A stretch of DNA of 64,000 nucleotides from Ehretia macrophylla (lineage: Eukaryota; Streptophyta; Magnoliopsida; Boraginales; Ehretiaceae), in the NCBI GenBank assembly GCA_037974665.1, contig CM075783.1:44415318-44479317 (forward strand), written 5' to 3'. The notes under the pieces were generated by a model. It was not told the origin of the DNA and did not search any database. It saw only the letters and a program-made list of their open reading frames with translations. The translations under genes were made by a program, and so were the position numbers. Shown here piece after piece: positions 1 to 12,500 of the stretch (its first letter is position 1; the number at the start of each line of letters is the position of its first letter).

Positions 1-2751
1 TTAATTAAATGTTTAATTAGTTAAATCAACCAATATGCACTATTTTAATATTTCTCTTGGAAGCATTTAGTAATTGTATATTGAATAATTAAAAGACTAT
101 TATCTATTTCTATTAATTATAGTAATTGAATTTATTCTCTTTTATTTAATTAAGTGTCATCTTCAATGTTAATATCTAATTGGACTTGATTACATGTTTA
201 TATTTACTTGTTCATTCGTATTTTGGCATTAACTTCATAATTCTTTAAAATATTCTAGAAATAGTTAAATTAATTATTTTAAATGAATATTGATTACTTT
301 GATTGTTTTGATTATTTTAACAATCAGTTTTGGTTGTCTTGCATTAAAATTACTCAGTTTTCAATTAAATGAGAAAAGTAACTCCGAGCCAGAGTGATTT
401 TTCAACTATTCTACTATTCTACTTTTCAAAATTGTAGTTTTCTATTATTGCTCATCACTTTATCAGCAATCATTTATTGACCGTTCGATCGTAGCATTTC
501 GAAAATGAGAGTTAGAGAAATATTCTTCGGACTTAGTGAAAAATGTTTTTAGCTTAATTTAGCTAATTTTAGTTGGTTTTCATTAAAATTGCATTGCTTT
601 AACTTGAATTAGATTAAATGGCATCAAAATAAGCTAGTTTGACCATTTTTAACTTGAATTTGACCTTGTCTTTTTACAATTTTGCCCTTGTCACCTTATA
701 AATTAAAAAACAAGGCAAAAATGACTCAAAACAAAACCAAAAATGACCCTTGTGTCCCCCCCCCATGGCCGAAACCTTTCAAGAGGAAAAAAAAATATTT
801 TGCTTGTATTTTCTTCTACAATCGTGCGTGAAATTGCTCGGGGGTCGTGGCTCGGGTCCTTGCGGGTCTTGGTCTTCAATCTCTGTGAGGGTTTTCATGC
901 TTTCGTGCATATTAAATGAAATTTGATTTTTGATACAAATTTTTAGATTTGATATTTAATGCGTTATATTGCTTGAAATTGGTTAGAAATGCTTCTTTAG
1001 GGTTCGTAGAGCATTGCTTGATAGTTATTTAGCAATTTTTACGGTTGAAACTACGTATTTGAAATTGGGAAAAAATAATGAATAGTAAATTATGAATAGT
1101 AAACCCTAGAATTTTGGATTTCGATCCGAATTGCGATTGCTTGATTTGGATAGGTGCCATTAGTGATAGAAAGATAAAATGTGCGATAAAAATGGACTGG
1201 CCTTTGATAAAATTGGAAATTAGACAAAGAAACGTAAAGGGGCCGTTTGACCAAAAGTTGACCGTGCTCAAATTGAGTTGGGGGTTTTGGAACTGAGGGC
1301 ATGGAAGCACTTTTGGCGCTGTTGTGGCGTTGATTGAGGGACCGGTTAGCATAGCTGTAGTTCAAACGGAGTAGGTGGACTTTCGGGCCTCAGGTGAGAA
1401 AGTGAAGTTTAGTGACATAGAAATGTGCCTTGTAGTGCTTAAGTGAATGTAGTGAAATCGGTTTCCTAATCTTGTTGCTCGTTTGCTCGTAATTGCCTTT
1501 AGAAGTTAGAGATTGAATAGTGATATTTGTTGTTTTCGTGTTTGAACTGTTGTTACTTGTTTAATTGGTGCTATTTTGGCTATTAATGATAGTTATGCTT
1601 GATATCTCGTTTATCGCCTCTAATCTGTATTGTTGTGCTATCGCTCATTTATCGTCTTATATCGTGTCTTGCATTGTATAGTGTCAGGCGCGTGAGTGAT
1701 GGGCCTCTCTGGGTAGTCTCGGGCTGCCAGTGTTGGTTGCTCTAGCTCCGTGTTCTATTCCCTTTTCTCGCTTGGGTTGCCTTCCAGGGAGATTTGGGTC
1801 GTAGAATTGATGGTAACTCCCGGGGTATTCCAAACTGAAGTTATAAGGTGATTGCGCACTTATTGTCATCGTTGTCAACATCAAGCTCGAGATTGATGTA
1901 TCGCTCGTGAAATGGTACATTGCTCGTATGAGTGAACCATAGCCTTCAGAGTGTGGTATAGCTTTGAATGGTTGTGTTAATGCTTTCAGTAATTGCTTAT
2001 TGTATTGATTGTTTGTCTTGGTTGCTTATTTATCAGTTATATTGCTTAACTGTCTTATTTGCATTGCACAACTTTCTTTCTCTCCAATTCGATATCTGTC
2101 TCGCCCTCACTGAGTATACGTGTTGTGTATACTCACTCCTCACCACCACATTTCAGGAAATGCCATGTTAGCTGGAAAGTTCGTGATTACGTGAAAGATT
2201 ATGCTTGAAGAGTTGTCTTGCGTGCTATGTGGCTTAAGTTGTCAAAGATGCAAAGATGTATGTCCATATGTTATATGTATTTATTGTTAAAATAAATGTA
2301 ATCTAAATTAGCTAAGTAGTTGAGGTGAATTGATAAGCTAGTTTATTTAATCAGTTAGCATAGCTTAACTTCAATGCATGTTTGTAATGTCCAAAGGAAA
2401 AGAGTTAGAATGACATAATAGTTTATTTTATGCAGTAGCTTAGTATGGTTTAATTGTCTAGTTTGAATGTACTTGTCAAAAATGAAAAGAGATAGGTTAG
2501 CTTGTAAATTAGAAATGTATGTATACTTGCTGAGTTTAATTGTTGAGAACCAAGGCTCGGATGGCCTTGAGGTGTTTGTATGGTTGGACACGGTGTTGGT
2601 CCACTTATATGCTGTCGCAGGTTTTACATTTCGCCTAGAAACAGGGGAGACTCCGTCCGTTTTTCCTGAAATTTATGCTCGGGTTTGGAATTGGGTTGTG
2701 ATTAGATCAATTGATAGAACTCCCGGTCTCGTGAGGGATCGAGGTGTTACA
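1..2751 (+). mobile_element. Right part of a long Gypsy LTR (family E), cut by the window edge
   Basis: This is the 3' portion of a long LTR that ends in GAGGTGTTACA at 2751. It carries the same ordered landmarks as the other long LTRs here: a CTCCGAG motif near 380, a GC-rich hairpin at 1712-1728, a CTCACTGAG...CTCAC block ending in TTTCAG near 2107-2156, a GGCTCGGATGGCCTTGA motif near 2552, and ACAGGGGAGACTCCGTCC near 2640. The sequence after 2751 (CCTTT...) continues the LTR of G1, as shown by the other G1 LTR copy near 15413, so this LTR inserted into the G1 3' LTR. Its left TSD is outside the window, so a solo LTR and the right LTR of a longer element cannot be told apart. The short ORFs inside are not supported as genes. 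Confidence 0.75.
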
Positions 2752-3607
2752 CCTTTATTAACATCTAAGACACCTAATTGGAGCAATGAATCAAGCACAA
2801 AGGCACAATTTCACAAACCCTAAAAAAAACGTCACTATTCATGCCCTGGAAATCAACGAACGAATTTAACCGGTTAAAAAGTGAAACAATAATATAAATG
2901 TGGTCTCTACAACATGTATGCATCATATATAGCAAGATTTCAGCATATCATAAGCCAATATCAACAAATCTAGAAAATACATAATATGGCACAAACTTTA
3001 AATTCACAGAGTGCAAAATCCTCCCCACAAGTGCGTAGGAGCTAGTAGGAAGATAGGGAACCCCAAAAAACACCTAGTCCTAGCTTGAGAGGGCTTGGAG
3101 TGTAAGATTTGTGAAGTAAAAATTTTTATTTCTCCCTCATGCTGCTGTCGGGTTTGGGCTAGGGACAAGGGGTTTTTTTTTTTTTTTTTTTTGACTATTA
3201 TGCATAATTGTGTATAACATGTATATATGTAATATGTGGCCTTGAATTTATTCTAAGTTGACACGACTTTGAGATCAAAAATATTATAAAATCTACTAAA
3301 GTCAAGTCCAAGATGCGATTAATAATAAGCTAGCTCCAAAAACAATGTTAGTTTATGTAATACTATTCATACGAACCACTATAACATTTTTAAACGAAGC
3401 CTCCTAACGCAATTTGTTCAAGCGCGCATTTTTCTCATTCCTAAACTAAGTCATATAATTTAGGAAAAATACTAATTCGAAGAAAATAAGTAGTTGAAAA
3501 ATGCAATGAATAGTAGCCAAAGAAGTAACAAGTAGTTGCACAGTAAAAATGCATAAACAGTGAATGCTACAGTAAATAAAGATACGACAAAGTTCTCGGG
3601 CGTCACA
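2752..3607 (-). repeat. G1 3' LTR, first 856 bp
   Basis: On the minus strand the LTR opens with TGTGACGCCCGAGAAC at 3607, directly after a PPT. Positions 3147-3607 match 18048-18508 in the same orientation. Positions 2752-3168 match 14984 to about 15413 in reverse complement, which is how the inversion in the 5' LTR shows itself. A run of about 20 T at 3172-3192 is a local slippage product. The LTR is cut at 2751 by the family E LTR. Confidence 0.8.
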
Positions 3608-3623
3608 CCTTCTCCCCCTTAAA
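3608..3623 (-). other. Polypurine tract of G1
   Basis: The minus strand reads TTTAAGGGGGAGAAGG immediately before the LTR start TGTGACG. This is the plus-strand DNA primer for reverse transcription and fixes the 3' LTR boundary at 3607. Confidence 0.85.
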
Positions 3624-3679
3624 CTAATTGCATTCATGCAATTCTTACATGAATCGGTGAACAACTCATGATATCTATC

Positions 3680-5457
3680 TCACATCTGATCCTTTATCTC
3701 CCATGTTGCATCATCTAACCTGTGATGATCCCACATAACTTTAACCATTGGGATGTTTTTAGTTCTAAGCTCCTGAACTTTCCAGTCTACTACCCAAAGA
3801 GGTTTCTCTATATAAGTCAAAGTTTCACTGATTTCCAACGGCTCTAGCTCAAGAACATGAGAAGGATCTAGTTGATATTTTTGAAGCACGGAGACATGGA
3901 AAACATCATGAATTCTGTCCAAACTAAGAGGTAAAGCTAACTGGTAAGCCAATGCACATACTTTCTCAGTTATTTCAAATAGTCCTACATATCTCGGACT
4001 GAGTTTACCCTATTTACCGTGCCAAATCAAACCTTTTCGAGGAGAGATTTTCATAAATACCCGATCTCCTAAGGCAAACTCTAGATCTCGACGGCGTCTA
4101 TCTGCATAACTCGTTTGCCAACTCTGTGCTGTAAGCATTCTCTTTTTGATAAGTTGTACATTATCAATCATTCGGTTCATCTCTGGCAATAGAGTAGGGT
4201 CAAAAGCCTTCATCTCTTCAACTTTATCCCAATATAAAGGAAATATGCATTTACGCCCATAAAGTGCCTCATACGGCGCCATACCGTAATAGCTTGATAA
4301 TTGTTATTATAAGCGAATTCCGCAAGGGGAAAATACCTCTCCCAACTCTTACCGAAGTCCAGAATACAAGCTAGCAACATATCCTCGAGTATTAGGATAG
4401 TTCTCTCAGATTGACCATCCGTTTGAGGGTGATAAGAAGTATTGAAGCTCAACGTAGTGCCCAAAGCTTTCTGAATCTTATGCCAGAATTGAGATGTGAA
4501 TCTGGGATCTTTGTCTGACATAATACTCTTTGGAATCCGATGAAGTCTAACAATATTTTCAACATACAACTCAGCTAGCTTATCAAGAGAATCAGTTTTC
4601 TTTGTGGCAATAACATGAGAAGTTTTGGTCAGTCTATCAACCATAACCCAGACTGAATCGTTACCTTTCGAAGATCTTAGCAAGTCTGACACAAAATCCA
4701 TAGTAATGTGGTCCCATTTCCAATCAGGAATAGCCAAAGGTTGCAATAACCCTGCAGGTCTCTGATGCTTAGCTTTAACTTTCTGGCAGGTCAAGCATCT
4801 AGCTACATAATCAGCAATCTCCTTTTTCATGTTATTCCACCAGAAGTTCTATTTCAAATCTTTGTACATTTTAGTACTGCTTGGATGGATAATATACTTA
4901 GAACTGTGTGCCTTAGCAAGTATTTATTTCTTTAAAGCTGGCTCACTTAGAATATAGATTCTACCCTTGAATTTGAGAATGCCATTATCATGAAGTTTGA
5001 AGTCCAACTCTCCCCCTTTTGACTTTTCTAGGATTTTCAACAATTGTGGATCAGTTTGTTGAGCTTCTCTAATCCTGGATAATAATAGAGATTGAATCTG
5101 CAAGCTTGCAAATTGAATACCAATATTTGAAGTCTTGGGCTTCTACAAAGATAGTTCCTCCACAAATTCCTAATTCTTGATAATCAAGCTAGCGACTGTA
5201 GCCTTTCGGCTCAAAGCATCAGCAACAATATTGGCCTTACCTAGTAGATAATTAATAGTGCAGTTATAGTCCTCAAGTAATTCCGGCCAATGCCTCTACC
5301 TCATGTTCAATTGTTTTTTGTGAAAACAGATATTTCAAACTCTTATGATTCATAAAGATTTTAAATTTGCTATCCCAGAGATAGTGACGCCATTTCTTTA
5401 GTGCAAAGATAATAGTCGCAAGCTCAAGATCGTGCATCGGATAGTTGAGCTCATAGG
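3680..5457 (-). pseudogene. pol: G1 pol, 3' half: RNase H end, integrase and chromodomain-like tail
   Basis: Read from 5457 down, the frame starts inside RNase H (PYELNYPMHDLELATIIFALKKW, then [14 protein letters not shown]). It continues through the integrase zinc region (IIHPSSTKMYKDLK, then ARCLTCQ) and the integrase core, with aspartates in TMDFVSDL and SDKDPRFTS and glutamate in DGQSERT, so the DDE triad is present. GPY/F-like sequence (DLEFALGDRVFMKISPRKG) and HDVFHVSVLQKY follow. The tail PMVKVMWDHHRLDDATWE is the chromodomain-like end typical of Tekay elements. Several stops and a frameshift near 4285 break it. It is separated from RT by the LTR at 5463-13933. The product would have cut and joined DNA ends in the nucleus; none can be made now. 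Confidence 0.88.
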
Positions 5458-7819
5458 GTTTTTGTGATACCCCGAACCCGGCATATAGAGAATAATACAT
5501 GTTTGCATTTAATTAGGTTCTATCTTGAATGCTAGCATAGAATTACGTGTTTACTTTAATGAATTCATTCATTTTTAGCATTATTTCATAATTCTTCAAA
5601 ATATTCAAATAATAGTTAAATTAATTATTTAAAATGAATATTAGCTAACTTATTAATTACAATACTCGGTTTCATTTTCTTAACTAATATTTACTTTGTT
5701 TTCAACTAATTGAGAAAATAGCTCCAAGTCCGGAACATTAAAATTTTTTGTTTTTTTTTTCTTAATTTCATATTTTTCTCTTAATACTTGCTATTTTAGA
5801 TGCATACGTTCATTGAGTTTGCGTGCATAGCATATCAGGAACAATGGAAAAAAAAACTCATTAGTGAGCTTAATTAAATAGTAAAAAATTCAGAAATTTA
5901 GTTTTGTATTTTGCTTTGTTTTTGAATTTATTTGACTCACCTAGCCAATCTATTTGACCCAATAACCTAACCCATTGACCCATTGACCCAACTTAAACTC
6001 TTATAACCCAAAATCTCTCAAAAAATGCTCAAAAAGGGTAAAAAATCAGCCAAAACCCCATATACGGAAATAATGTTTTTATCTTGCAAAATTGCTATAG
6101 TTGGCCATTTCCATCCATTCCAAGCTTGAATTTTGAATTCTTGAACATGTTTAAGCCTTCATCAAACTTCTCTAGCCTTGTAAGGTAATAATTTCATCTT
6201 ATTTTTGTATTTGAAAGTTTTGCACCTAAACTTTATTTTTAGGATTTGTTGAGATATTGCTTGGTTATGCTTGTTTATGCTTAAATTACTCTCATTTATG
6301 ATCATAGAACACACTTTTGTGGTTAGATAGCATTTTAAATAGTTGAAAATGGAGTTGGAGCTTTGGAGAAGATGATGAATAGTAAATTTTGAAAATTTTG
6401 AGGTTTTGGTAGATTTTGTGTTATGAGATTGAATTAATGGTTTCTATAGGTGCTAATGAGCATGGATTAATGATTGTATATGATTGGTTTGCTTGGAATT
6501 GGATTAAATTTGCATAAATAGCTTGATTTACAAAAGGGGTTTCAGGTGAAATACAAATCCGGGAGGAATTGAACATTATATTTGGTGTTTATAGGGTAAG
6601 GAAGTGTTAACTGTGTGGTTATGTCACCTAATTGAACATCGATTAAGGTACTTGTAGTTAAAATGTATAAAAGAGATTTCGGAGCTTTTGAGGTAATTGC
6701 GGTTTAAAGTGTGGTTTCAAGGTTCTAAGTGGTGTCATAATGTGTCATTAAAAGGATTGAATAGCTTGGTTGCGATTATTGAACCTAGTGTTTCGTTTAG
6801 AGCTCAAATAGCCTTAGTGGACAAAGGGGACGTTTGAACGAAGTGTTAACGGGACAAGTTTTGAGTGTTCATATGGCCTTAGATATGTTAAGAAGTAAGT
6901 GCGGTACAATTCTAATCTTGATTGGATGAACGGTTTAAGTAGCTGTAGTTCAAATGGACAAAGGGTCATTTCGGGATTTTGTAGTAAACGTGGGTTAAAG
7001 TGTGGTTTCGTGTGATTTAAATGCATCATAAAGTGACTAGATTTGAGTAGAGAAATTGAATTTCAAGTATTGTAGCTCGTTTGGATGTGATAGCTTGTGA
7101 GAGTTAAAGAAATGAATAGTATTTTGTTGGTTAACGGTGAATTGTTTGGTCCGATGCTTTCTAATGATGCCATAAGTGTTATTGAACCTAGGTTAGTGAT
7201 TAGAATGTATATAGGTTGAGTAACATTGCATAAACTAGTAGAATTGGCTTGAATTCAAAAGGGGCTTTGCGTAAAATTATTGAACGGGTGAATTTGAATG
7301 ATGTAGTTAGTGTTCATTAGGTGTGGTAGTGCTTAAAATGCTTTTGTGGTGTTGGTTTGAAGGATGGTTTGAGTAGCTATGGTTCAAAGTGACCACGGGG
7401 CCTTCGGGACTTTTGTGCTAGACATCGCTAAAAATGGGTTTTCTTAGCCTTAGATTGTATCATCGAGTGTCATTGGAAGTGTGGAATCTCTAGCTTGTGA
7501 GTTAGGTGACTTGTGTTCGGTATGAGCATTGAATTGAACTAATGAACCAAGGGGTCATATGAACGGAGTATTGATTAAGTGTGTCTAAGTGTGTTGGATA
7601 GTCTTAGATAGGTTGATTATTGATTATGATGCGTTTATGACATTGATTTGGCAATCGGGTTTAGTAGTTGTAGTTCAAATGGACATTGGGGCATTTCGGA
7701 GTTAAATGATAATTGTGGGTTAAAGTAAGATTCCTTAGCATTGAAAGGCGTCATAAGGTGTACATATAGAGTTAGTATAGATAGAGTGAGAGTTGTGTAC
7801 CTTGTATGTGAGGCCCGAC

Positions 7820-8240
7820 CCCGAATAATGTATCTTACCTCGATTTGCGTGCCTTAGACCTAGAATTATATGACTGACCTTGGATTACGTGCCTTGTCTT
7901 GGTTTTCGTGTTTGCCTCGTCATACGTGCGTTGATCTAAAATTGTGTGCCTAATCCTCGACTTACGTGCGATACCTAGATATACGTGCCCTGACCTCGAT
8001 TTAGGTGCGTTACCTCGTTTCATGTGCCCTAACCTTAAATTGTGTGTCTTAACCTAGGTTTAAGTGTCATACCTTGATTTATGTGCATCGTATTGAATTT
8101 TGTGCTTTTCATTGGTTTGCGTGCATTCATTTAGGATTGCGTGCATTTACTTTGGAATCTGTGTATTAGTCTTGAATTATGTGTCTTACCTCGTAGTCGT
8201 GTTACCTCGTAATGCGTGCCCTAGAACCTAGGAAAACGTG
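7820..8240 (+). repeat. Degenerate tandem repeats, about 20-22 bp, at the start of family A LTR
   Basis: Units of the form (T/C)CTTGATTTACGTGC with drifting sequence follow one another: CGTGCC, ACGTGCG, ATACGTGCCC, GTGCGTTACCTCG and so on. The constant core is a (A/T)(T/C)GTGC step after a CCT-rich stretch. The same array is in copy A2 at about 22775-23255, so it belongs to the LTR family. It would lie in the U3 region. Confidence 0.65.
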
Positions 8241-9125
8241 CATGCACGCTAATCAATAAAGAATCCTACACAAAGTACTAGACTATAAAATAATCCTACA
8301 AACACCACTAACTATTATTATAATCCTAATTCAAATCTCTACAAAATCCACTAACACTAAAATAATAATAAACTATCTCAACTTTCATATAATTTATTCT
8401 ACCTAGGTTCCCTAAATTCCCAACATTCTCTTACATTCTAACTACTAGGCAATTAAAATATATCTAACCTACAATAAAATAAGCCTTAAACAAAACAAAA
8501 TATTCAGATTTTGAACACCATGGCCGGCCATACCAAGAATCTTGAGCAAGTTTGAACAAATTATTTTAATCCATGCATGCTTGGACCAATTTTACACAAT
8601 GTCATATCTTTCCTTACACCCAAGGCACCTTTTGCTAACTACTAAGCTACCATTCTCGGCCCTTGCAAAATACATGCCAAAACAATTCAAAAAAATGCAT
8701 TGGTGACACAAAGAATTCAGCCTTGTATAGCCTCAAGGCCGACACATACAAACTCTTATTCAACAAACACTCAACTTCAACCATTTTCCTCAAAACACTC
8801 TTTCAAACTCTCTCTTCTCTCTCATTTTCGACCATGGCATCTCTTGAGCTTCCAAGACCTCAAGCTCACTCTCAAGATCTCTCCCACGCTCGGCCATAGC
8901 AGCCCAAGCAAGGAAGAGGCCCTTTGTGCATTTTGAAGAGCATTTGAGCATCCTCATCTATTGTCTTGCTAAGGCGAGGGTTAATCCCTTTTTAAAAAGC
9001 TTTCAAAAACCACATGCATGCCTTCATATGTCTATTTTTACCTCTGTGCTTGTGATATATGTGTGTACATGAGCTTTTGTAACCATGCATGGCAAGATAT
9101 TTAGCTAGAATTCAAAGATAGGTAA

Positions 9126-9540
9126 AATCGCAAAAATGGCAGATTTCTAACTTGTTAGAGCAAAGTGAATTTGGCCTCGTAGATGATGTTGAAAATGAAT
9201 GAAAATTGGTAGGTGACTATTTTTGCCAGTTCTGAGAATTTTTCATAGAAATAGGCCAAGGCTAATTTTGACTCTAAGGTCTCCAAAAAGGCAAAACATC
9301 GAAAGGTGTCCAAATCTGGAAAATCTGGGAAAATGGAGCAGGTTTTTGGCAGTTCACTGTCCCTATAGAACGAACCTGTTTTGACTTAGTAAATGATATC
9401 TAAAATGCATGAAATTTGGTAAGCTACTAGATTTTTCAGTTCTGGACATTTTTTCCAGAAATAGACCAAAGCCAATTCTGACCCTAAAATCCTCAAAAAT
9501 AGAAAACATCGTAATATGTCTAAAACTGGACAGTTTTGCA
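9126..9540 (+). repeat. Direct duplication of about 200 bp inside copy A1
   Basis: Two related segments, about 9165-9345 and 9370-9535, share blocks such as AGTTCTG followed by CAGAAATAGACCAA(A/G)GC, TCTGACCCTAAAATCCTCAAAAA and a GGTAAGCTACTA-like block. Copy A2 has only one such segment (about 24110-24290), so the duplication arose after the two copies diverged, or one copy was lost in A2. Confidence 0.55.
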
Positions 9541-12500
9541 TAGTCTCAAGGTTTTGGCTATAACTCTTGAATCCAAACTCCAAATGATGCGAGGTTTGTT
9601 TCTGGATTTAGATCGCTCCTTGAGCTTTATTTTGAAATTTTGCTCACTGGAATTGGAGATTATTTGCTTGTCTAAATGATTGTGGAAAGCAGACCATTAC
9701 AGTGAGATTTTTGTTTATTGATATGCTTTGAAAAATGTTGTAACTTCTCTTGTGGTAGTGAATGCTTGGGATTGTGGCACTTGGATGTTGTGTGGACTGT
9801 TTTGGATGCTTGAGGATGTTTTAATTAATCAATGCATGGCTTGGGTTTAATTACTTGTCAACTTGTGGCTTAATCGCACGTGTAAGCATGAAACGAAACC
9901 CTATCGACTATGAAAACTCGCTAAGCGATGATCCTAGGGTTATTGTGTTTTATTGTGTGTTTAGTGGGCTGCCTAATAAATTTTAAGTATATTTGAAATG
10001 GTTTAAGAATTGCTTATGGTGATTAGCAAACGAACCAACCCCGAGCACGGCCTAGTAAACCCTAATGGCCCTGTAGGTTCCCGAGTCATAAACCGTCCTT
10101 TTGTGAATTATGAATGATATTGAGGAAGGTAAATAGGCTGCCCGTATATGTCCTTATAGCCCTAAATGTGATTCCCAATGATTACATGTTGATAAGGAGA
10201 CTTTGCTTGCACCCGGTCTAAAGTAAACGTCATTGCATGCTTGTATAATCTTATTTCTTGATTTCGTGAACCCCGAAATGAGCTATATGACTTGATTCAC
10301 ATGTGTTACATGGCTGCCCGTTTAATATTCATATAACTCAATGTGTTTTACAAGTGAAATTACATGTCAAGCATGCCTTGCTTGTTTACTTGTCAACGTG
10401 CGATCTTCTAACTGCTCGGAGGCACCCTACTTTGTTGTCCTCCTAATGTGATATGTTAAATGTTATAAATGTGCATGGCATACAAGGTTGCAACCTTTCA
10501 TTATGGCATGGTAGCGTTTCACGCACGTCGGGCAGCATCGGGCTTGCCGGTGCTACTATGACTACCATGGTCCAATTCCCTATCTCACTTGGCATTCCAC
10601 CCTCGAAGAGTTGGGTCGTAGATTTTCGGGGTACATCCGGAGTACACCCAAATAAGAGCGATAAGTGGATTATTGAAGTCGGTCGCAACAATCGTATCGA
10701 AATAGATATTGAGAGAAAATGCTCACTGTATCCTTGAAATGATTGGTAATTGTATCTATTGCTCGATTTGATTCTTATACTTTGCGTACCTTATTACTCG
10801 TAATACGTGACATGTTTTCAAAAGGGGTTTTTTATAAGTTCAACCGGAAAAGAGTTTTAAAATGTATTTCTCGTTCCCCCTCACTGAGTTCATAAAGACT
10901 CACCCTCTTTTATCATCACAGGTGAAGAAGATCAGGAACAGGTACTCGAGGATAACGTGCCTATTGATGACTCCTTGGAGTGATTGTATGTTCTACGTGC
11001 CTTACTTGACTGTGGCTATTTTGTGAACGATATGTTGCTTTGAAGACTATTTCTTATATTGCTTGTTGTCGTTATTGTAAATGACCCCCGTTGTAATTTG
11101 GGGTCTAATTTTGATTTGTACCGATATTAACTAGACAAACGCCCTATTTGCTTGTTTTACTACTTTGATTGGTAACTACTGCAGGCTTATGAAGCACTAG
11201 ATAAGAGTTAAGTAAAATGAATCTATCCAATCTTAAACAGGTACTCATTGGTAAGCTAAGATCAACAAGTACTTTTGTAACAGGGATTGACAAACAAACG
11301 AGACATAGTTATCATGCTAGGTCGTTAATCAAAAGAGACTTCGAAATAACTAGTAGGCATTTCAATTGGTGATAAATAGTAATTTTAGTTGGAATCGAAT
11401 TTTAGATTGAAAGTTTTGAGGCGTTTAGAGAATTAGGTCAAACTAAAGAGCCAATTACAGTCGTTATGCTGTCGGTTTTTCGGAGAATCTTTTGGAGTTC
11501 TAGGCTAGCGTTAAGCGTTAAACCTTAATGAACGATTAAGTACGTGAAATGATATGAATGTTTAGATCATACCCTAGTCTAACCTCTATAGGTCGGGTTG
11601 GGGCGTGACATTGTATGAAGTATATAGCTCAATTACTAATAATTGGAATAGAGTTTTGTTGCATTAAGGGTTAAATGCTTGTCATAATGTTTGAAGTAGG
11701 TGACCTAAGTGCTAGATTGACTATTTTAATGCTTGGAATTGCTAGAATGTGATTTGAACTTGTGGAAGAGCTGATTGAGTATAAGGGCCATTTGGTGTAC
11801 TTTAAGCCGTGTGAGAGTTTGCGTGCCATGAGGTGCTTGGTTGTGATTAATTGGTGATTGTGGAGTGTCTAGAGTGAATGTAATGTGTTTTCATTGATAA
11901 ATGGATAGTTTTGTGATTATGGAATGTAAATGGCCATTTGGAATAAAGTTAGATTGATTGTTGGTAATTGAACTTGAATTGATTGGCCAAGTGTATAATT
12001 GGTGTCCTTTGGGTACTTTGAGTGTCCTTTGAGTGTTAGGTATTTAATTCGAGTGTAATGATGTGATTAAGTTTAGTTGAGTGGTGGAATGGAGTGGTTT
12101 GGTGAAGAGATATCTATCTAGGTGGATACTTGAACTTAGTATTAAATTGTTTACTGGTTTTTAAGTGCGATTGGACTAGCTAAGCGATTGAGTGTACTTT
12201 AGGAGTATGATTAGCTTATCGATAAAGTTTTGTGGTTTGAGTTGCTTACCTACCTTGTTAAAATGTCAATATATCTTGATTATATTGTTATGTTACTTAT
12301 AGATTGTAACTATATGCGAGAGAATTAATGAACTAAATGCATGCTAAAAGGTTAAAGACACTTGATAATTGTATTACATTATATGTTTAAAGTGTAGTTA
12401 CTTTTGTTGTTTATGAAGTTGAATTGTTCATTTCCTAAGTTGTTAGAATTCTAGTATGGTTAATGTCATTTGCAAGATTATAGAAATGTATTTGATAGTT

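Larger units (their letters stand above)
7807..11610 (+). mobile_element. Family A solo LTR (copy A1), 3804 bp
   Basis: It begins TGTGAGGCCCGACCCCGA and ends GGTTGGGGCGTGACA, with an exact 5-bp TSD TTGTA at 7802-7806 and 11611-11615. A second copy, A2, lies at 22762-26620. It holds one set of LTR marks: hairpin 10531-10548, CTCACTGAGTTCATAAAGACTCACC block near 10878 and ATCATCACAGGTG near 10913. It has no PBS, PPT or coding region. It inserted into the family B LTR after that LTR had landed in G1, so it is the youngest of that three-layer nest. Confidence 0.9.

Noticed and set aside
3172-3192. T-run as a poly(A) tail of a LINE or SINE on minus
   Set aside because: It lies inside the G1 LTR; the matching position near 18070-18090 has a shorter T-rich stretch, so it is local slippage.
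8663-8936. Overlapping ORFs in the family A LTR (also 23486-23911) as small genes
   Set aside because: The two LTR copies differ by stops and frame changes, and no domain is recognisable.
10443-10737. Opposed ORFs at 10443-10737 and 25366-25651 as a conserved gene
   Set aside because: Both strands are open by chance in the GC-rich hairpin region of the LTR. Related LTRs (B, E, F) break either frame.
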